DNA of 64,000 nt from Mansonella perstans (Eukaryota > Nematoda > Chromadorea > Rhabditida > Onchocercidae): the NCBI GenBank assembly GCA_037074765.1, contig JBAMDO010000046.1:186001-250000 (forward strand), read 5' to 3'. Positions 63,257 to 64,000 of the stretch are shown here, piece by piece (positions within the stretch are counted from its first letter, which is position 1; every line of letters begins with the position of its first letter). The position numbers were made by a program, and so were the translations under genes. The notes under the pieces are model-generated. The model worked only from the letters and a program-made list of their open reading frames with translations, was not told the DNA's origin and searched no databases.

Positions 63257-64000
63257 TTAATATGTTGAAATGGGTCCTTAATGCGAACAAGAAATTATAC
63301 ATTAAATAAATTAAAAATGGAAGATGTTTCTTGATAATTTTCTTAAGTAAGTTGGTAAGGTCATTGTTCCAAAATCGTAAATGGTGGGTTTAGGAATTCA
63401 AAACAAACGAAACTCTGCTTGCAGAGTTTAAGCACAATCATTTCAAACTTTTGCTGAAATCGTTTGATTTTTAGCACTCTCATACCTTTATTTTTATTTA
63501 ATTGCAGTTCTGTATTCAATTTCTGAATTTAAGTTTACTCGGCTTTGTTTGGGCCATTCCTCTAACCACTAGTAATTGATTAAATAATAATAATAAAATA
63601 TGATGATAATCATAAAATATGCTGACTGACCTTTTGCATCGTACTCGAGGTACTAAATTTGAACAAGAAGCACTTTGAAGAGAACTTCATGAGAAAAGAC
63701 AAAGCTAATAAATACTTGGATATTTGTTGGTATTTTACTTTAGAATTCTTATATTACTTTTGAACTTTAAAAATTATGACACTTTAAAATTTTATTAAGG
63801 CTTTTATGTCACCACTTAAAAATTAAAATTAAAAATTTGTTTAATAATCAAAGTAGTTCAAACAATTGACTCTTAAGGTGACGTTGCAAAAAGCTCACAT
63901 GATGGTTTATTTTCTTTCGAAATTAGAGAGGGTTCAGTTTCAGGCTTCAACCATCAAGATTCAATTCGTACTCTGTTAGTGATCAGGCCAACAATGACTT
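63257..64000. other. Window end, upstream of the cadherin relic
   Basis: No firm feature. A + strand frame is open from about 63880 to the window end (HDGLFSFEIREGSVSG...), but it has no family match. The window stops before it can be tested. Confidence 0.4.

Noticed and set aside
1..64000. tRNA, SL RNA, CRISPR or bacterial-type features
   Set aside because: No B-box-like tRNA signal, SL1 22-mer, repeat-spacer array or Shine-Dalgarno/operon organisation was seen. The sequence is eukaryotic with spliceosomal introns.

Overview
The window looks like nematode nuclear DNA, and I would guess a filarial or related spirurid worm. It is AT-rich (roughly 70% by eye). Introns run from a few hundred bases to over 10 kb and end in T-rich TTTNCAG acceptors. 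Acceptors placed a few bases upstream of start codons suggest spliced-leader trans-splicing, and the best protein matches are to nematode-type families. The species call is inference; no species-specific marker was seen.

Three genes can be reconstructed exon by exon with every splice phase agreeing. (1) A G-protein gamma subunit (gpc-2-like) lies on the + strand at about 0.8-4.1 kb. (2) A Pax6 orthologue (vab-3) fills 5.8-33.4 kb on the - strand. It has a paired domain, a homeodomain and a C-terminal tail in 11 core exons. Alternative 5' exons at 33.2 and 26.9 kb both join the paired-domain exon in frame, and an internal exon at 15.5 kb could start a homeodomain-only isoform of the kind known in C. 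elegans as MAB-18. (3) A neuropeptide Y/F-like rhodopsin-family GPCR lies on the + strand at 54.4-57.3 kb in seven exons, one of which must be joined through a GC-AG intron.

On the - strand at 61.2-63.3 kb there is a decayed cadherin: at least five recognisable extracellular repeat pieces lie in the right order but are broken by stops and frame changes. The 20 kb between vab-3 and the GPCR holds no gene I can assemble. It contains several less AT-rich islands (34.5-35.5, 42.4-43.7 and 46.4-46.9 kb) that could be exons of an unrecognised gene, relics, or regulatory DNA of vab-3. Both strands look plausible there, so I leave the strand open.

Layout: gpc-2 and vab-3 are convergent, with about 1.5 kb between their 3' ends. 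The vab-3 5' region faces a long gene-poor stretch, as expected for a developmental regulator with distal enhancers. The GPCR runs away from vab-3 and converges with the cadherin relic. Repeats are mostly simple: TG/AC, TA and poly(A) tracts, a few short tandem duplications, one perfect 35-bp palindrome in the large vab-3 intron and one imperfect inverted repeat at the gpc-2 3' end. No tRNA, rRNA, SL RNA gene or intact transposon was recognised.
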